Source of the DNA: Rhizobium sp.
GTDB taxonomy: Bacteria; Pseudomonadota; Alphaproteobacteria; Rhizobiales; Rhizobiaceae
Assembly: GCA_003527225.1 (NCBI GenBank)
Contig: DPXQ01000158.1
Location: 93,212-157,211, forward strand
Direction of reading: 5' to 3'
Length of the DNA: 64,000 nt
Shown: positions 11,135 to 21,553 of the stretch, in pieces
How positions within the stretch are numbered: position 1 is the stretch's first letter
Layout: each line of letters opens with the position of its first letter
The notes under the pieces: generated by a model
The model's database searches: none
The model's input: the letters and a program-made list of their open reading frames with translations, nothing else
Told to the model about the DNA's origin: nothing
Position numbers and translations under genes: made by a program

Positions 11135-11791
11135 ATGATCGTTCTGGCGATCGATACGGCCGGGGTGGACTGCTCCGCCGCCGTCTATGACAGCAGCGCC
11201 GGGGTTGTGCTCGGCTCGGCTTCAGAAACCATCGGCCGCGGCCATGCCGAAAAACTGATGGAAATGATAGACCGCGCGCTTGCCGATGCCGGGATCGACC
11301 TTGACGCCGTCGAGCGCATTGCCGTGACCGTCGGTCCTGGGTCCTTCACGGGGATACGTGTCGGCGTGTCGGCGGCCCGCGGGCTGGCGCTAGCCCTTGG
11401 GGTGCCGGCGGTCGGCGTCTCCACACTTGCCGTGCTCGCTGCCGCGATGGTCGAAGAACGAGGAGAAAGGCCGATTCTGGCGGCGATCGACGCCAAGCGC
11501 GGCGAGGTCTATGTCCAGGCCTTTTCCAGCTCCGGCGAGCCGATGGCTGAAGCGAAGATTACCAGTATCGACGCCGCCTCTGGTCTCGGTGACGGGCTGA
11601 ACCCCATTCTGACCGGATCTGCCGCCACCTTGCTGTCCGGCGGGACGGGCGAGACGCAGCCGGATCGGTACCCGATTGCAGTCGTTGCGCGGCTTGGTGC
11701 TGCAGCCCGGCCGGACGAAAAGCCAAAGCCGCTTTACCTGCGTGGGCCGGGTGCCAAGCCGCAAACCGGCTTTGCCATAGCCCGGATGTGA
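11135..11791 (+). CDS. tsaB: tRNA threonylcarbamoyladenosine biosynthesis protein TsaB
   Basis: TsaB partners TsaD and TsaE in making t6A37 on ANN-decoding tRNAs. The 218 residues show the ASKHA-like start MIVLAIDTAGVDCSAAVYD, the HAEKLMEMIDRAL segment and VTVGPGSFTGIRVGVSAARG, all typical of TsaB. rimI begins seven bases after its stop, the common tsaB-rimI pairing. TsaB lacks the metal-binding motif of TsaD, which distinguishes the two. Confidence 0.94.
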   Translation: MIVLAIDTAGVDCSAAVYDSSAGVVLGSASETIGRGHAEKLMEMIDRALADAGIDLDAVERIAVTVGPGSFTGIRVGVSAARGLALALGVPAVGVSTLAVLAAAMVEERGERPILAAIDAKRGEVYVQAFSSSGEPMAEAKITSIDAASGLGDGLNPILTGSAATLLSGGTGETQPDRYPIAVVARLGAAARPDEKPKPLYLRGPGAKPQTGFAIARM

Positions 11792-11798
11792 ATGCGTA

Positions 11799-12296
11799 AT
11801 GCGTGATATCTCCTTCACCCGCAAGCCCGAATTCGAAATCGTCGAGATGACGAGCGAGCATTGCGGCGCTGTCTCGGCCCTCCACGGCCAGCGCTTCGCG
11901 CGTGCATGGAACGACGGCGAGTTCCTGAGCCTGCTGCTGCAGCCCCACACCTACGGCTTTGTGACCTGGCAGACCAACACGCTTGTTTTCAGGCCGCCGC
12001 TTGCCGGCTTCGTGCTCGCGCGGGAGACGGCCGGCGAGGCGGAGATACTCACGATCGCCGTTCATGAAAAGCTCGGCCGCCACGGGCTTGGCTGGCGCCT
12101 GATGCTGGCCGCAATCCGCGAGGCGAGGGCGCGCGGTGGTGAAGCCATGTTCCTCGAAGTCGACGACGGCAATCACGCAGCGCTCGGCCTTTACCGCAAA
12201 TTGGGCTTCGAGAAGGCCGGCGAGAGGCCGGCCTACTACGCAGACGAGACGGGCCGGAAATCCTCCGCGCTTGTCATGAAGCGTGATCTTCGATAG
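11799..12296 (+). CDS. rimI: Ribosomal-protein-alanine N-acetyltransferase RimI (GNAT)
   Basis: A 165-residue GNAT acetyltransferase that by family acetylates the N-terminus of ribosomal protein S18. The acetyl-CoA loop is visible in LTIAVHEKLGRHGLGWRL (Q/RxxGxG/A type) and the later strand-helix in EVDDGNHAALGLYRKLGF, which is the RimI hallmark N-x-A-x2-LY-x3-GF. It follows tsaB after seven bases and is probably in the same transcript. Confidence in GNAT is very high; the S18 target is inferred from family and position. Confidence 0.9.
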   Translation: MRDISFTRKPEFEIVEMTSEHCGAVSALHGQRFARAWNDGEFLSLLLQPHTYGFVTWQTNTLVFRPPLAGFVLARETAGEAEILTIAVHEKLGRHGLGWRLMLAAIREARARGGEAMFLEVDDGNHAALGLYRKLGFEKAGERPAYYADETGRKSSALVMKRDLR

Positions 12297-12338
12297 TTGC
12301 CTTGCTTGACGATTGAACTTCGGGAAATCCGGATTGCC

Positions 12339-12767
12339 ATGAGCGAAATTACCAAAACGCTGGAGGAGCTGTGTGTCGAGCGCGGCATGCGCATGACCGA
12401 GCAGCGGCGAATCATTGCGCGGATTCTTGAGGAATCCGACGACCATCCAGACGTCGAGGAACTGTATCGCCGTTCGGTGAAGATCGATGCGAAGATCTCG
12501 ATTTCGACCGTCTATCGCACGGTCAAGCTGTTTGAGGATGCCGGCATCATCGAGCGTCATGATTTCCGAGATGGCCGCTCGCGCTACGAGACCGTACCGG
12601 AAGAGCATCACGATCATCTCATCGACCTGAAGTCGGGAGCTGTGATCGAATTCCATTCGCCGGAGATCGAGGCTCTTCAGGAGCGGATCGCCCGCGAGCA
12701 TGGTTTCAGGCTGGTCGATCACCGTCTCGAACTCTATGGCGTGCCGCTGAAGAAGGATGATCGCTGA
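12339..12767 (+). CDS. fur: Fur-family regulator, probably manganese-responsive Mur
   Basis: This 142-residue winged-helix repressor has RMTEQRRIIARILEE at the DNA-binding start and the HHDHLIDLKSGAVIEF metal region. The Cys-x-x-Cys that follows HHDHL in E. coli Fur is replaced by Asp-Leu-Lys-Ser, as I recall for rhizobial Fur orthologues that respond to manganese (Mur) rather than iron. I therefore expect control of Mn transporters, with RirA/Irr controlling iron elsewhere. The ATG at 12339 gives the family's normal N-terminus; a TTG directly after the rimI stop would add 14 residues. It lies directly after rimI. Confidence 0.9.
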   Translation: MSEITKTLEELCVERGMRMTEQRRIIARILEESDDHPDVEELYRRSVKIDAKISISTVYRTVKLFEDAGIIERHDFRDGRSRYETVPEEHHDHLIDLKSGAVIEFHSPEIEALQERIAREHGFRLVDHRLELYGVPLKKDDR

Positions 12768-12797
12768 CGCCATGGGCGGGTTCCCGGAGGTGCGGTA

Positions 12798-13595
12798 TTG
12801 ATCAACTGGCTGCGGATCGGAATGGTCCTTCTCGCCATTGCGGCGATGACGCTTGCGCTAGCGCCATTCCAGCTTGCCGGCCTCGCATTCGACTGGAGGC
12901 TTCGCCGCAGCCTCCCCCGGCTCTGGCATCGCACCGCTTGCCGGCTGATCGGCATCCGCATCCACGTACACGGCCAGATCGAGCCGCGTCGGCCGCTGAT
13001 GATCGCCGCCAATCACGCCTCGTGGAAGGATATCCTCGTCCTGGGCGCGCTTGCCGATGTCGTCTTCATAGCCAAGACGGAGGTCGGTTCCTGGCCGGTT
13101 TTCGGAACGCTCGCCAAGTTGCAGAAGAGCATTTTCGTGGTTCGCGAACAGAGACGCCGGACCGGCGAACAGGTGAACGAGATTGCCGAGCGCATGGCCG
13201 ATGGCGAGATTGTCGTGCTGTTTCCCGAAGGCACGACCTCTGATGGCAATCGCATGCTCGAAGTGAAGAGTTCGCTCTTCGGCGCCGCTGCCGCCGCCCT
13301 GCCACTTGCCCCGGAAGAGGTCGTCTATGTACAGCCGGTGGCGATTGCATATACCCGCATCCACGGCCTGCCGATGGGCCGCTATCACCGGCCGATTGCC
13401 GGATGGCCGGGCGACGTCGCCATGCTGCCGCATCTCCTCGGTGTCCTCAAGGCCGGAGCGATCGATGTAGACGTGAGTTTCGGGGAGACCGTCGAGTACC
13501 GCGCCGGCGACAAGCGCAAGGACCTGAGTTCGCTTGTCGAAGGTCGTATCCGCAAGATGCTGCTCGACCAGTTGAGGGGCCGGCATCCCGGCTGA
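12798..13595 (+). CDS. plsC: 1-acyl-sn-glycerol-3-phosphate acyltransferase PlsC
   Basis: PlsC makes phosphatidic acid by acylating lysophosphatidic acid at the inner membrane. The 265 residues begin with a hydrophobic segment (about 5-30) and then show the catalytic NH-x4-D box (NHASWKD, His73/Asp78) and the phosphate-binding FPEGT box (142-146). The start is TTG at 12798, preceded by a good GGAGGTG ribosome site. An ornithine-lipid acyltransferase (OlsA) has the same motifs, so that function cannot be excluded; no olsB lies nearby. Confidence 0.88.
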   Translation: MINWLRIGMVLLAIAAMTLALAPFQLAGLAFDWRLRRSLPRLWHRTACRLIGIRIHVHGQIEPRRPLMIAANHASWKDILVLGALADVVFIAKTEVGSWPVFGTLAKLQKSIFVVREQRRRTGEQVNEIAERMADGEIVVLFPEGTTSDGNRMLEVKSSLFGAAAAALPLAPEEVVYVQPVAIAYTRIHGLPMGRYHRPIAGWPGDVAMLPHLLGVLKAGAIDVDVSFGETVEYRAGDKRKDLSSLVEGRIRKMLLDQLRGRHPG

Positions 13596-13654
13596 TCGCG
13601 GTTCTCGCGCATTTTTTCATTTTAACTCGGGCGAAAAAACACTACATAGCCGGC

Positions 13655-15058
<1,404 letters not shown>

Positions 15059-15099
15059 AGTGAGGGCTTGATACTGATCATCATGGGAGCCTGACCCGC

Positions 15100-16155
15100 T
15101 TGAACGCACAAGAATTGGTTTCTTCACCATCGCGCAACACCCAAACCGCCGCGACCGACGCCAATCACTTCATCTTGACGTTCGAGAACAACAGGTTTGC
15201 CAGCGAATTGTTCGGTCAATTCGACCAGAACCTGAAACTCCTCGAGGAACGGTTGAGTATCGATGCCCGTGCCCGGGGCAATTCGGTGTCCATATCAGGT
15301 GATCTGCTGGCAACCAACCAGGCGCGCCGAGCGCTTGATTTCCTCTATGCACGTCTCCAAAGCGGTGGATCGGTGGAAACCTCCGACGTCGAAGGGGCGA
15401 TCCGCATGGCGGTTGCCGCCGACGACCAGCTGACGCTGCCGACGCTGGAGCGCAAAGCCAAGCTGACCATGGCGCAGATCGCCACCCGCAAGAAGACGAT
15501 TGCCGCGCGCACGCCGACCCAGGACGCCTACATGCGGGCGCTGGAGCGTTCCGAACTGGTGTTCGGCGTCGGTCCGGCCGGGACCGGCAAGACCTATCTC
15601 GCCGTGGCGCATGCCGCCCAGCTTCTCGAGCGCGGGTTGGTCGACCGCATCATCCTGTCGCGCCCTGCTGTCGAGGCGGGCGAACGTCTGGGCTTTCTGC
15701 CGGGCGACATGAAGGAGAAGGTCGATCCTTACCTGCGCCCGCTTTACGACGCGCTCTATGACATGATCCCCGGCGACAAGGTCGAGCGGGCAATCACTGC
15801 CGGTGTTATCGAGATCGCGCCGCTCGCTTTCATGCGCGGGCGGACGCTTGCGAATGCCGCGGTTATCCTTGACGAGGCACAGAACACGACGTCGATGCAG
15901 ATGAAGATGTTCCTGACGCGACTGGGCGAAAACGCGCGCATGATCATCACCGGTGATCCGAGCCAGGTGGACCTGCCGCGAGGTGTCAAATCCGGGCTTG
16001 TCGAGGCGTTGCAGATCTTGCGCGGTGTTGAAGGCATTTCCGTCGTTCGATTCAAGGACGTGGATGTGGTCCGCCATCCGCTGGTTGGACGTATCGTCAA
16101 GGCCTATGACGCGCAATATGCCGTCCAGGACGAAAGCGAGCAGACCGACCGATAG
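15100..16155 (+). CDS. phoH: PhoH-like ATPase (YbeZ)
   Basis: A 351-residue PhoH-family protein starting at TTG 15100. The P-loop GPAGTGKT is at about 158-165 and the Walker B/DEAQN segment (VILDEAQNTT) lies near 255. The family is an RNA-linked ATPase that partners YbeY in RNA maturation. It follows miaB by 41 bp and precedes ybeY by 18 bp, the standard order. The TTG start is accepted because no ATG occurs before the first conserved block; the ribosome site is weak. Confidence 0.93.
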   Translation: MNAQELVSSPSRNTQTAATDANHFILTFENNRFASELFGQFDQNLKLLEERLSIDARARGNSVSISGDLLATNQARRALDFLYARLQSGGSVETSDVEGAIRMAVAADDQLTLPTLERKAKLTMAQIATRKKTIAARTPTQDAYMRALERSELVFGVGPAGTGKTYLAVAHAAQLLERGLVDRIILSRPAVEAGERLGFLPGDMKEKVDPYLRPLYDALYDMIPGDKVERAITAGVIEIAPLAFMRGRTLANAAVILDEAQNTTSMQMKMFLTRLGENARMIITGDPSQVDLPRGVKSGLVEALQILRGVEGISVVRFKDVDVVRHPLVGRIVKAYDAQYAVQDESEQTDR

Positions 16156-16173
16156 GGCCGGGACAAGTTGGTG

Positions 16174-16680
16174 ATGCTGGAACTGGACATACAGATTGCC
16201 ATCGAGGCCGATGGCTGGCCTGACGAGGCGGTGCTTGAGGCGTTGAGCTCGAAGGTGCTTGGCGCGGCAGCCCGCTTCTTGAAAGAGACCGAGGGGCAGC
16301 CCTTCCCGGACATGGCGCTCGAGATTTCGCTCGTCTTTACCGATGACGAAGCGATCCGCGAAATCAATGCCGAATGGCGGGGCCAGGACAAGCCGACCAA
16401 CGTGCTGTCCTTCCCCGCCTTTCCGCTGATCCCTGGCGGCGTGCCCGGGCCGATGCTCGGCGATATTGTCATTGCGCGCGAGACTGTCGAGCGCGAGGCC
16501 GATGAGCTGTCGAAGACTTTCGAGGATCATCTCACCCATCTTCTGGTGCACGGATTTCTGCATCTTTTCGGCTATGATCACATGAACGCGGGTGAGGCGG
16601 AGATTATGGAGGGCCTTGAGACTCGCATTTTGGCATCACTTGGCCTATCTGATCCCTATGCGGGTCAGGACCCGGTTTGA
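16174..16680 (+). CDS. ybeY: Endoribonuclease YbeY (rRNA maturation factor)
   Basis: YbeY is a zinc-dependent endonuclease that acts in 16S rRNA 3'-end maturation and ribosome quality control. The 168-residue protein carries the diagnostic metal motif [11 protein letters not shown] with His126, His130 and His136, and the upstream block [20 protein letters not shown] at 16168 and GTG at 16171 are possible alternative starts; ATG at 16174 is preferred. It sits between phoH and corC. Confidence 0.95.
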   Translation: MLELDIQIAIEADGWPDEAVLEALSSKVLGAAARFLKETEGQPFPDMALEISLVFTDDEAIREINAEWRGQDKPTNVLSFPAFPLIPGGVPGPMLGDIVIARETVEREADELSKTFEDHLTHLLVHGFLHLFGYDHMNAGEAEIMEGLETRILASLGLSDPYAGQDPV

Positions 16681-16692
16681 TAGTATGGAACA

Positions 16693-17880
16693 ATGAGCGA
16701 ATTTACGACGAGATCGGCCGCAGAGGCCAGCGAGGGGTCCGAAGGCTCCTCTTCAGAAGAGGGCGGGAGTCCTTTAAAGTCTGAGAGTACCGGCAGGGCG
16801 CCGTCGTCCTTCTGGGCGCGCGCGGCCCGAATTCTCCGCCCGTCACAAGGATCGAGCCTGCGCGACAACCTCACTGATGCACTCATGGCCGATGCTGGCG
16901 CAAGTGAAGCCTTTTCCCCCGAGGAAAGGGCGATGCTGCACAATATCCTCCGGTTCCGGGAAGTGCGGGTCGAGGATGTCATGGTGCCTCGTGCCGATAT
17001 CGAGGCGGTCGACCAGAATGCCAGCATCGGCGAACTGATGACGATCTTCGAGGAATCCGGCCGCTCACGAATGCCGGTCTACCATGAAACCCTCGATGAC
17101 CCGCGCGGCATGGTGCATATCCGCGATCTGCTGTCCTATCTGACGAAGCAGGCGAAAAACAAACGCCGTAGCAGCGCGCGGGGTGCGGCCCCATCCCAGC
17201 CCGTCGCCGTGAAGGCCGAAAAGCCGGCGCGCGCCGCCAAGCCCAGCTTCGATCTCGGCCGTGTCGAACTCGAAAAGACAGTCGCAGAGGCGGGTATCGT
17301 GCGTGCGATCCTGTTCGTGCCGCCTTCGATGCATGCCTCCGATCTCCTGAGCCGGATGCAGGCGGCCCGCACCCAAATGGCGCTGGTGATCGATGAGTAC
17401 GGCGGAACGGATGGCCTCGTCTCGCACGAGGATATCGTAGAAATGGTTATCGGCGATATCGAGGATGAGCACGACGACGAGGAAGCCATGGTTTCCAGGA
17501 CGTCGGACGATGTCTTCGTCGCAGACGCGCGCGTCGAACTCGAAGAGATCGCCGAAGTCATCGGCTCGGATTTCGATATCCGCGACCAGATAGACGATGT
17601 CGATACGCTGGGAGGCCTGATCTTCTCCGCCTTGGGGCGTATCCCTGTTCGCGGGGAGGTGGTGCAGGCTCTGCCCGGTTTCGAGTTCCACATCCTCGAT
17701 GCCGATCCCCGCCGGATCAAGCGAGTTCGCATTATCCGCAAGCGTCCTTCCGCGCGCCGCCGGTTGGCAAAGGGCGAGATCGAGACCTCCGCCGACCCCG
17801 CGAAGGCTCCCGACCGCGCTGGCACCAAATCGCGGGAAACGGCCGGCCCGGAGCCCGTCGAACCGGACATCGGACCCTGA
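16693..17880 (+). CDS. corC: CorC/TlyC (HlyC)-family CBS-domain protein
   Basis: The 395 residues show a CBS pair (from REVRVEDVMVPRADIEAVDQ near residue 95 to VIDEYGGTDGLVSHEDIVEM near 235-255) and a C-terminal CorC_HlyC domain (about 270-350). The first 60 residues are Ser/Gly/Glu-rich and probably disordered, and the loop between the CBS motifs has a Lys/Arg/Ala-rich insert (about 155-185). There are no membrane spans. The family is linked to magnesium/cobalt homeostasis; the hemolysin label is historical. It is in the ybeY-corC-lnt order typical of proteobacteria. Confidence 0.9.
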   Translation: MSEFTTRSAAEASEGSEGSSSEEGGSPLKSESTGRAPSSFWARAARILRPSQGSSLRDNLTDALMADAGASEAFSPEERAMLHNILRFREVRVEDVMVPRADIEAVDQNASIGELMTIFEESGRSRMPVYHETLDDPRGMVHIRDLLSYLTKQAKNKRRSSARGAAPSQPVAVKAEKPARAAKPSFDLGRVELEKTVAEAGIVRAILFVPPSMHASDLLSRMQAARTQMALVIDEYGGTDGLVSHEDIVEMVIGDIEDEHDDEEAMVSRTSDDVFVADARVELEEIAEVIGSDFDIRDQIDDVDTLGGLIFSALGRIPVRGEVVQALPGFEFHILDADPRRIKRVRIIRKRPSARRRLAKGEIETSADPAKAPDRAGTKSRETAGPEPVEPDIGP

Positions 17881-17978
17881 TCGTTCCTTCCCTCGCAACC
17901 GGTTTCTCCGACGCGACAAACCCGCCGTTTTTTGGAAGACTGCGGCGGATTGATTCGTGTTGCGGGAAAGGATGACGC

Positions 17979-19574
17979 ATGGAACGGCTTGCGGGCAGGG
18001 TCATCCTGTTCTGGGGTGCAAAACGGGCCGCGCTTGCCGTGCTGGCGGGTGCGCTGGGCGCTCTGGCACTGCCGCCATACGGCTTCTTCGCGGCTCTCTT
18101 TATCTCCTTCACGCTTCTGGTCTGGCTTCTTGACGGCGCGACCGGCGATCCCGATCGGGGACATTCGCTCGGATTGCGCTCGTCGTTTGTGACCGGCTGG
18201 TTCTTCGGGCTCGGCTACTTTGTCGCCGGGCTGTGGTGGCTTGGCCATGCGTTGCTGATCGAAGCCGACGAGTTCGCCTGGGCGCTGCCGCTCGCGGTTC
18301 TCGGATTGCCTGCCGTTCTAGCGCTTTTCTTTGGCCTGGCAACATTCATCGCGCGCTTGCTGTGGTCGGAAGGGGTGGGAAGGATCGCCGCCCTGGCGGC
18401 CGGATTCGGGCTGGCGGAGTGGCTGCGCAGCTTCGTTGCCACGGGGTTTCCCTGGAATGCGATCGGTTACGGCGCAATGCCGATACCGCTCATGATGCAA
18501 TCCGTGCATGTCATCGGACTCTTCGGCGTCACGACGTTGTCGGTCTTCGTGTTTTCGGCGCCGGCGCTGCTTGGAACCCGCAAGGCGATGGTTCCTGGAC
18601 TGGCAATCGCTGCCGCATTGTTCGCGGCCCATATAGGCTATGGCGCCTATCGACTGCTTGAGCCCGTACACGCCGCCGAGACGGCTCGCGAAATAACCGT
18701 GAGGCTCGTGCAGCCGGTCATCGATCAGGCCAAGAAGCTTCAGAATGGTGATCGCGCCGAAATCTTCAATAAGCACCTCTCGCTTTCGGCCTTGCCCGTG
18801 GAACCCGGCGCAAAGCGTCCGGACATCATCGTCTGGCCGGAAACTTCGATCCCGTTCATCCTGACCGAGAATCCCGATGCGCTCGCCAGCATTGCCGATA
18901 TGCTGCAGGGGGGGCAGGTACTGGTCACCGGAGCGGTGCGTTCGGAAGAGCAGGGGGCCGGCCAGCCGCCGCTTTACTATAACTCGGTCTACGTCATCGA
19001 CGACAAGGGGCAGATCCTCACAGCATCCGACAAGGTGCACCTGACACCGTTCGGTGAGTACGTACCTTACGAGGATATCTTGCGCCGCATCGGCTTCGAT
19101 AACCTCATAAGCCTTCCGGGAGGTTTTTCTGCAGGAGCGGATCGGTCCATGCTGGCCCTCCCGGACGGGATGAAACTCTATCCGCTGATCTGCTACGAGG
19201 TGATCTTTCCCGACGAAATGAAGGGCGACTGGGCACAAGCCAACGCGATATTGAACATCACCAATGATGCCTGGTTCGGTCAGACGCCAGGGCCTTACCA
19301 GCACTTTCTGCAGGCCCGAATCCGCGCCGTCGAGAACGGTCTTCCCGTCATTCGGGGTGCCAACAACGGCATTTCGGCTGTGATTGACGACCGTGGACGA
19401 ATTATTTCTGGTCTTTCTCTCGACGCGCAAGGCGTTGAAGATGCAACCATAAGTATTTACTCTGTCCCAAATAGAGACAATTTTTCCAGGTCCCGTAACT
19501 TCTGGTTGATTTTCGCGGTTGTCGCGATGGGTGCGTTGATTTCACGCATGGGTTTTATTTCGGGGAAGAATTGA
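17979..19574 (+). CDS. lnt: Apolipoprotein N-acyltransferase Lnt (ActA/CutE)
   Basis: Lnt adds the third acyl chain to lipoproteins in the inner membrane. The 531 residues have six to seven N-terminal membrane helices, a periplasmic nitrilase domain and a C-terminal helix. The catalytic triad is visible: Glu288 (WPETSIPF), Lys352 (DKVHLTPFGEYVP) and Cys405 (LICYEVIFPDE). In Sinorhizobium medicae the orthologue is actA, required for acid tolerance, and it precedes phrR as here (established knowledge). An ATG at 17979 follows a GGGAAAGG ribosome site. Confidence 0.95.
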   Translation: MERLAGRVILFWGAKRAALAVLAGALGALALPPYGFFAALFISFTLLVWLLDGATGDPDRGHSLGLRSSFVTGWFFGLGYFVAGLWWLGHALLIEADEFAWALPLAVLGLPAVLALFFGLATFIARLLWSEGVGRIAALAAGFGLAEWLRSFVATGFPWNAIGYGAMPIPLMMQSVHVIGLFGVTTLSVFVFSAPALLGTRKAMVPGLAIAAALFAAHIGYGAYRLLEPVHAAETAREITVRLVQPVIDQAKKLQNGDRAEIFNKHLSLSALPVEPGAKRPDIIVWPETSIPFILTENPDALASIADMLQGGQVLVTGAVRSEEQGAGQPPLYYNSVYVIDDKGQILTASDKVHLTPFGEYVPYEDILRRIGFDNLISLPGGFSAGADRSMLALPDGMKLYPLICYEVIFPDEMKGDWAQANAILNITNDAWFGQTPGPYQHFLQARIRAVENGLPVIRGANNGISAVIDDRGRIISGLSLDAQGVEDATISIYSVPNRDNFSRSRNFWLIFAVVAMGALISRMGFISGKN

Positions 19575-19721
19575 CCAAAAACCCCTAAAAATGCATAGTG
19601 GCTTCAGCCATAAATCTATACGTATGCTTAGAGTTCCTAGTTGGCGATACAACGCCTCGTTATGGTCCCTACAAGCAGACCGGGTTATGGATCCCTTTGC
19701 AACTTTTGTCAGGATCACATC

Positions 19722-20138
19722 ATGATCGAGAATAAGAAGAAGCCGAATCCGATCGACATTCATGTCGGAAGCCGGATACGCCTTCGCCGAACAATGTTGG
19801 GCATGAGCCAGGAAAAGCTCGGTGAAAGCCTGGGCATCACCTTCCAGCAGATTCAAAAGTACGAGAAAGGCACCAACCGAGTAGGCGCCAGCCGTCTCCA
19901 GAACATTTCGAGTATTCTGAATGTTCCGGTTTCCTTTTTCTTCGAGGATGCGCCAGGCGACCAGGCGGGAGCCTCCGGCATGGCTGAAGCGTCCAGCTCC
20001 AATTATGTCGTAGACTTCCTGTCTTCCTCCGAAGGCCTGCAGCTCAATCGTGCCTTCGTGAAGATCGCCGACCCCAAGGTCCGCCGCAAGCTCGTCGACC
20101 TGGTCAAGGCCCTGGCAGCGGAAGCCGACGCGGAGTAA
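19722..20138 (+). CDS. phrR: Cro/CI-type HTH regulator PhrR/PraR
   Basis: The 138-residue protein has an XRE helix-turn-helix at about 17-72 (RIRLRRTMLGMSQEKLGESL, then GITFQQIQKYEKGTNRVGAS) and a C-terminal tail (NYVVDFLSSSEGLQLNRAFV) shared by the rhizobial PhrR/PraR group. In Sinorhizobium medicae phrR is acid-induced and lies next to actA (lnt); PraR in Rhizobium and Azorhizobium represses quorum-sensing and biofilm or reb genes. The 147-bp gap after lnt suggests it has its own promoter. A clear intrinsic terminator follows at 20166. The ATG at 19722 starts the conserved region. Confidence 0.85.
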   Translation: MIENKKKPNPIDIHVGSRIRLRRTMLGMSQEKLGESLGITFQQIQKYEKGTNRVGASRLQNISSILNVPVSFFFEDAPGDQAGASGMAEASSSNYVVDFLSSSEGLQLNRAFVKIADPKVRRKLVDLVKALAAEADAE

Positions 20139-20165
20139 TCGCCGCGAGACGCAAACGTCGAAAAG

Positions 20166-20190
20166 AAGCGGCCTGCGGGCCGCTTTTTTT
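20166..20190 (+). terminator. Rho-independent terminator after phrR
   Basis: An 8-bp perfect stem (AAGCGGCC with GGCCGCTT) around a 4-base loop is followed by an uninterrupted T run. It separates phrR from metK. Confidence 0.9.
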
Positions 20191-20215
20191 GTGCGCAAAC
20201 CAGCCACCTGTTGCT

Positions 20216-20237
20216 GACATAAAGATATATTTATGTC
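20216..20237. promoter_or_regulatory. 22-bp palindrome upstream of metK (operator candidate)
   Basis: GACATAAA and TTTATGTC form perfect 8-bp arms around GATATA, 71 bp before the metK start. The size and AT-rich symmetry fit a dimeric repressor site of the ArsR type, such as the SahR/SamR regulators of methionine-cycle genes; that match is from memory and inference. It also overlaps likely -10 sequence. I do not see a SAM-II riboswitch consensus in this leader. Confidence 0.55.
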
Positions 20238-20307
20238 GTTGTGCGCTTGTTTTTCCGGCGCGAACTGACTAACAAGGAAGCCTCTTGTTCTTTGAGGGGA
20301 ATCCCGC

Positions 20308-21546
20308 ATGCGCGCGAACTATCTTTTCACCAGCGAATCCGTTTCCGAAGGTCACCCGGACAAAGTATGTGACCGTATTTCCGATGAGATCGTGGATCTG
20401 GTTTACCGGGAAGCGGCGAAAACCGGCGTGGATCCCTGGAGCGTCCGAATCGCCTGTGAAACTCTGGCGACCACCAATCGGGTAGTAATCGCCGGTGAGG
20501 TGCGCCTGCCTCCAAGCCTGATGAAGAAGGACAAGAACGGTAACGACGTCATCAACCCGTCGAAGTTCAAGTCCGCGGCGCGCAAGGCCATCCGTGACAT
20601 CGGCTACGAGCAGGATGGCTTTCACTGGAAGACCGTGAAGATCGACGTGCTTCTGCATTTCCAGTCTGCACATATCGCTCAGGGCGTCGACAAGGCGGCC
20701 GATCACGACAACAGCGAAGGCGCGGGCGACCAGGGCATCATGTTCGGTTACGCCTGCCGCGAGACGCCGGACCTGATGCCGGCTCCGATCTATTATGCGC
20801 ATCGCATCCTGCAGCTGCTCGCGGCCGCCCGCAAGAAGGGCGAAGGCGAGGCCGCCAAGCTTGGCCCTGATGCGAAGAGCCAGGTTACCGTTCGCTATGT
20901 CGACGGAAAACCGTCGGAAGTCGTATCGATCGTCCTTTCGACCCAACACCTCGACGAGAGCTGGGATTCGAACAAGGTTCGCTCGGTGGTCGAGCCCTAT
21001 ATCCGCGAGGCGGTCGGCGACCTGAAGATCGCCGACGATTGCAAGTGGTATGTCAATCCGACCGGCAAGTTCGTTATCGGTGGACCGGACGGAGACGCCG
21101 GCCTCACGGGCCGCAAGATCATCGTCGACACCTATGGCGGCGCAGCCCCCCATGGCGGCGGCGCCTTTTCGGGCAAGGACACGACCAAGGTCGACCGTTC
21201 GGCTGCCTATGCTGCGCGCTACCTGGCCAAGAACGTCGTCGCGGCCGGCCTTGCCGATCGCTGCACGATCCAGATTTCCTACGCAATTGGTATCGCTCAG
21301 CCGCTGTCGATCTATGTCGACCTGCACGGCACGGGCAAGGTGAGCGAAGATCAGATCGAGGCCGCGATCCGTAAGGTCATGGATCTTTCGCCGACGGGAA
21401 TTCGCCGTCACCTCGATCTCAACAAGCCGATCTATGCGAAGACCTCAGCCTATGGTCATTTCGGCCGCAAGCCGGGTCGCGACGGCTCCTTCTCCTGGGA
21501 GCGTCTGGACCTCGTGAAGCCGCTCAAGGAAGCGATAGAGGCCTGA
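20308..21546 (+). CDS. metK: S-adenosylmethionine synthetase
   Basis: MetK makes SAM from methionine and ATP. The 412 residues open with [20 protein letters not shown] (ATP/methionine site), and contain [13 protein letters not shown] and the [22 protein letters not shown] loop signature of the family. It is slightly longer than the E. coli enzyme because of extra residues before residue 120 and around 180-200, which is normal in rhizobia. trmB follows after seven bases. The leader holds the palindrome at 20216-20237. Confidence 0.97.
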   Translation: MRANYLFTSESVSEGHPDKVCDRISDEIVDLVYREAAKTGVDPWSVRIACETLATTNRVVIAGEVRLPPSLMKKDKNGNDVINPSKFKSAARKAIRDIGYEQDGFHWKTVKIDVLLHFQSAHIAQGVDKAADHDNSEGAGDQGIMFGYACRETPDLMPAPIYYAHRILQLLAAARKKGEGEAAKLGPDAKSQVTVRYVDGKPSEVVSIVLSTQHLDESWDSNKVRSVVEPYIREAVGDLKIADDCKWYVNPTGKFVIGGPDGDAGLTGRKIIVDTYGGAAPHGGGAFSGKDTTKVDRSAAYAARYLAKNVVAAGLADRCTIQISYAIGIAQPLSIYVDLHGTGKVSEDQIEAAIRKVMDLSPTGIRRHLDLNKPIYAKTSAYGHFGRKPGRDGSFSWERLDLVKPLKEAIEA

Positions 21547-21553
21547 TCCGCCG

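Noticed and set aside
13403..13654. 84-codon N-terminal extension of miaB
   Set aside because: It overlaps plsC in another frame, contains no MiaB-like sequence, and the ATG at 13655 gives the normal start.
20191..20307. SAM-II or other SAM riboswitch before metK
   Set aside because: No SAM-II core or pseudoknot pattern is visible; the leader is short and dominated by a DNA palindrome.
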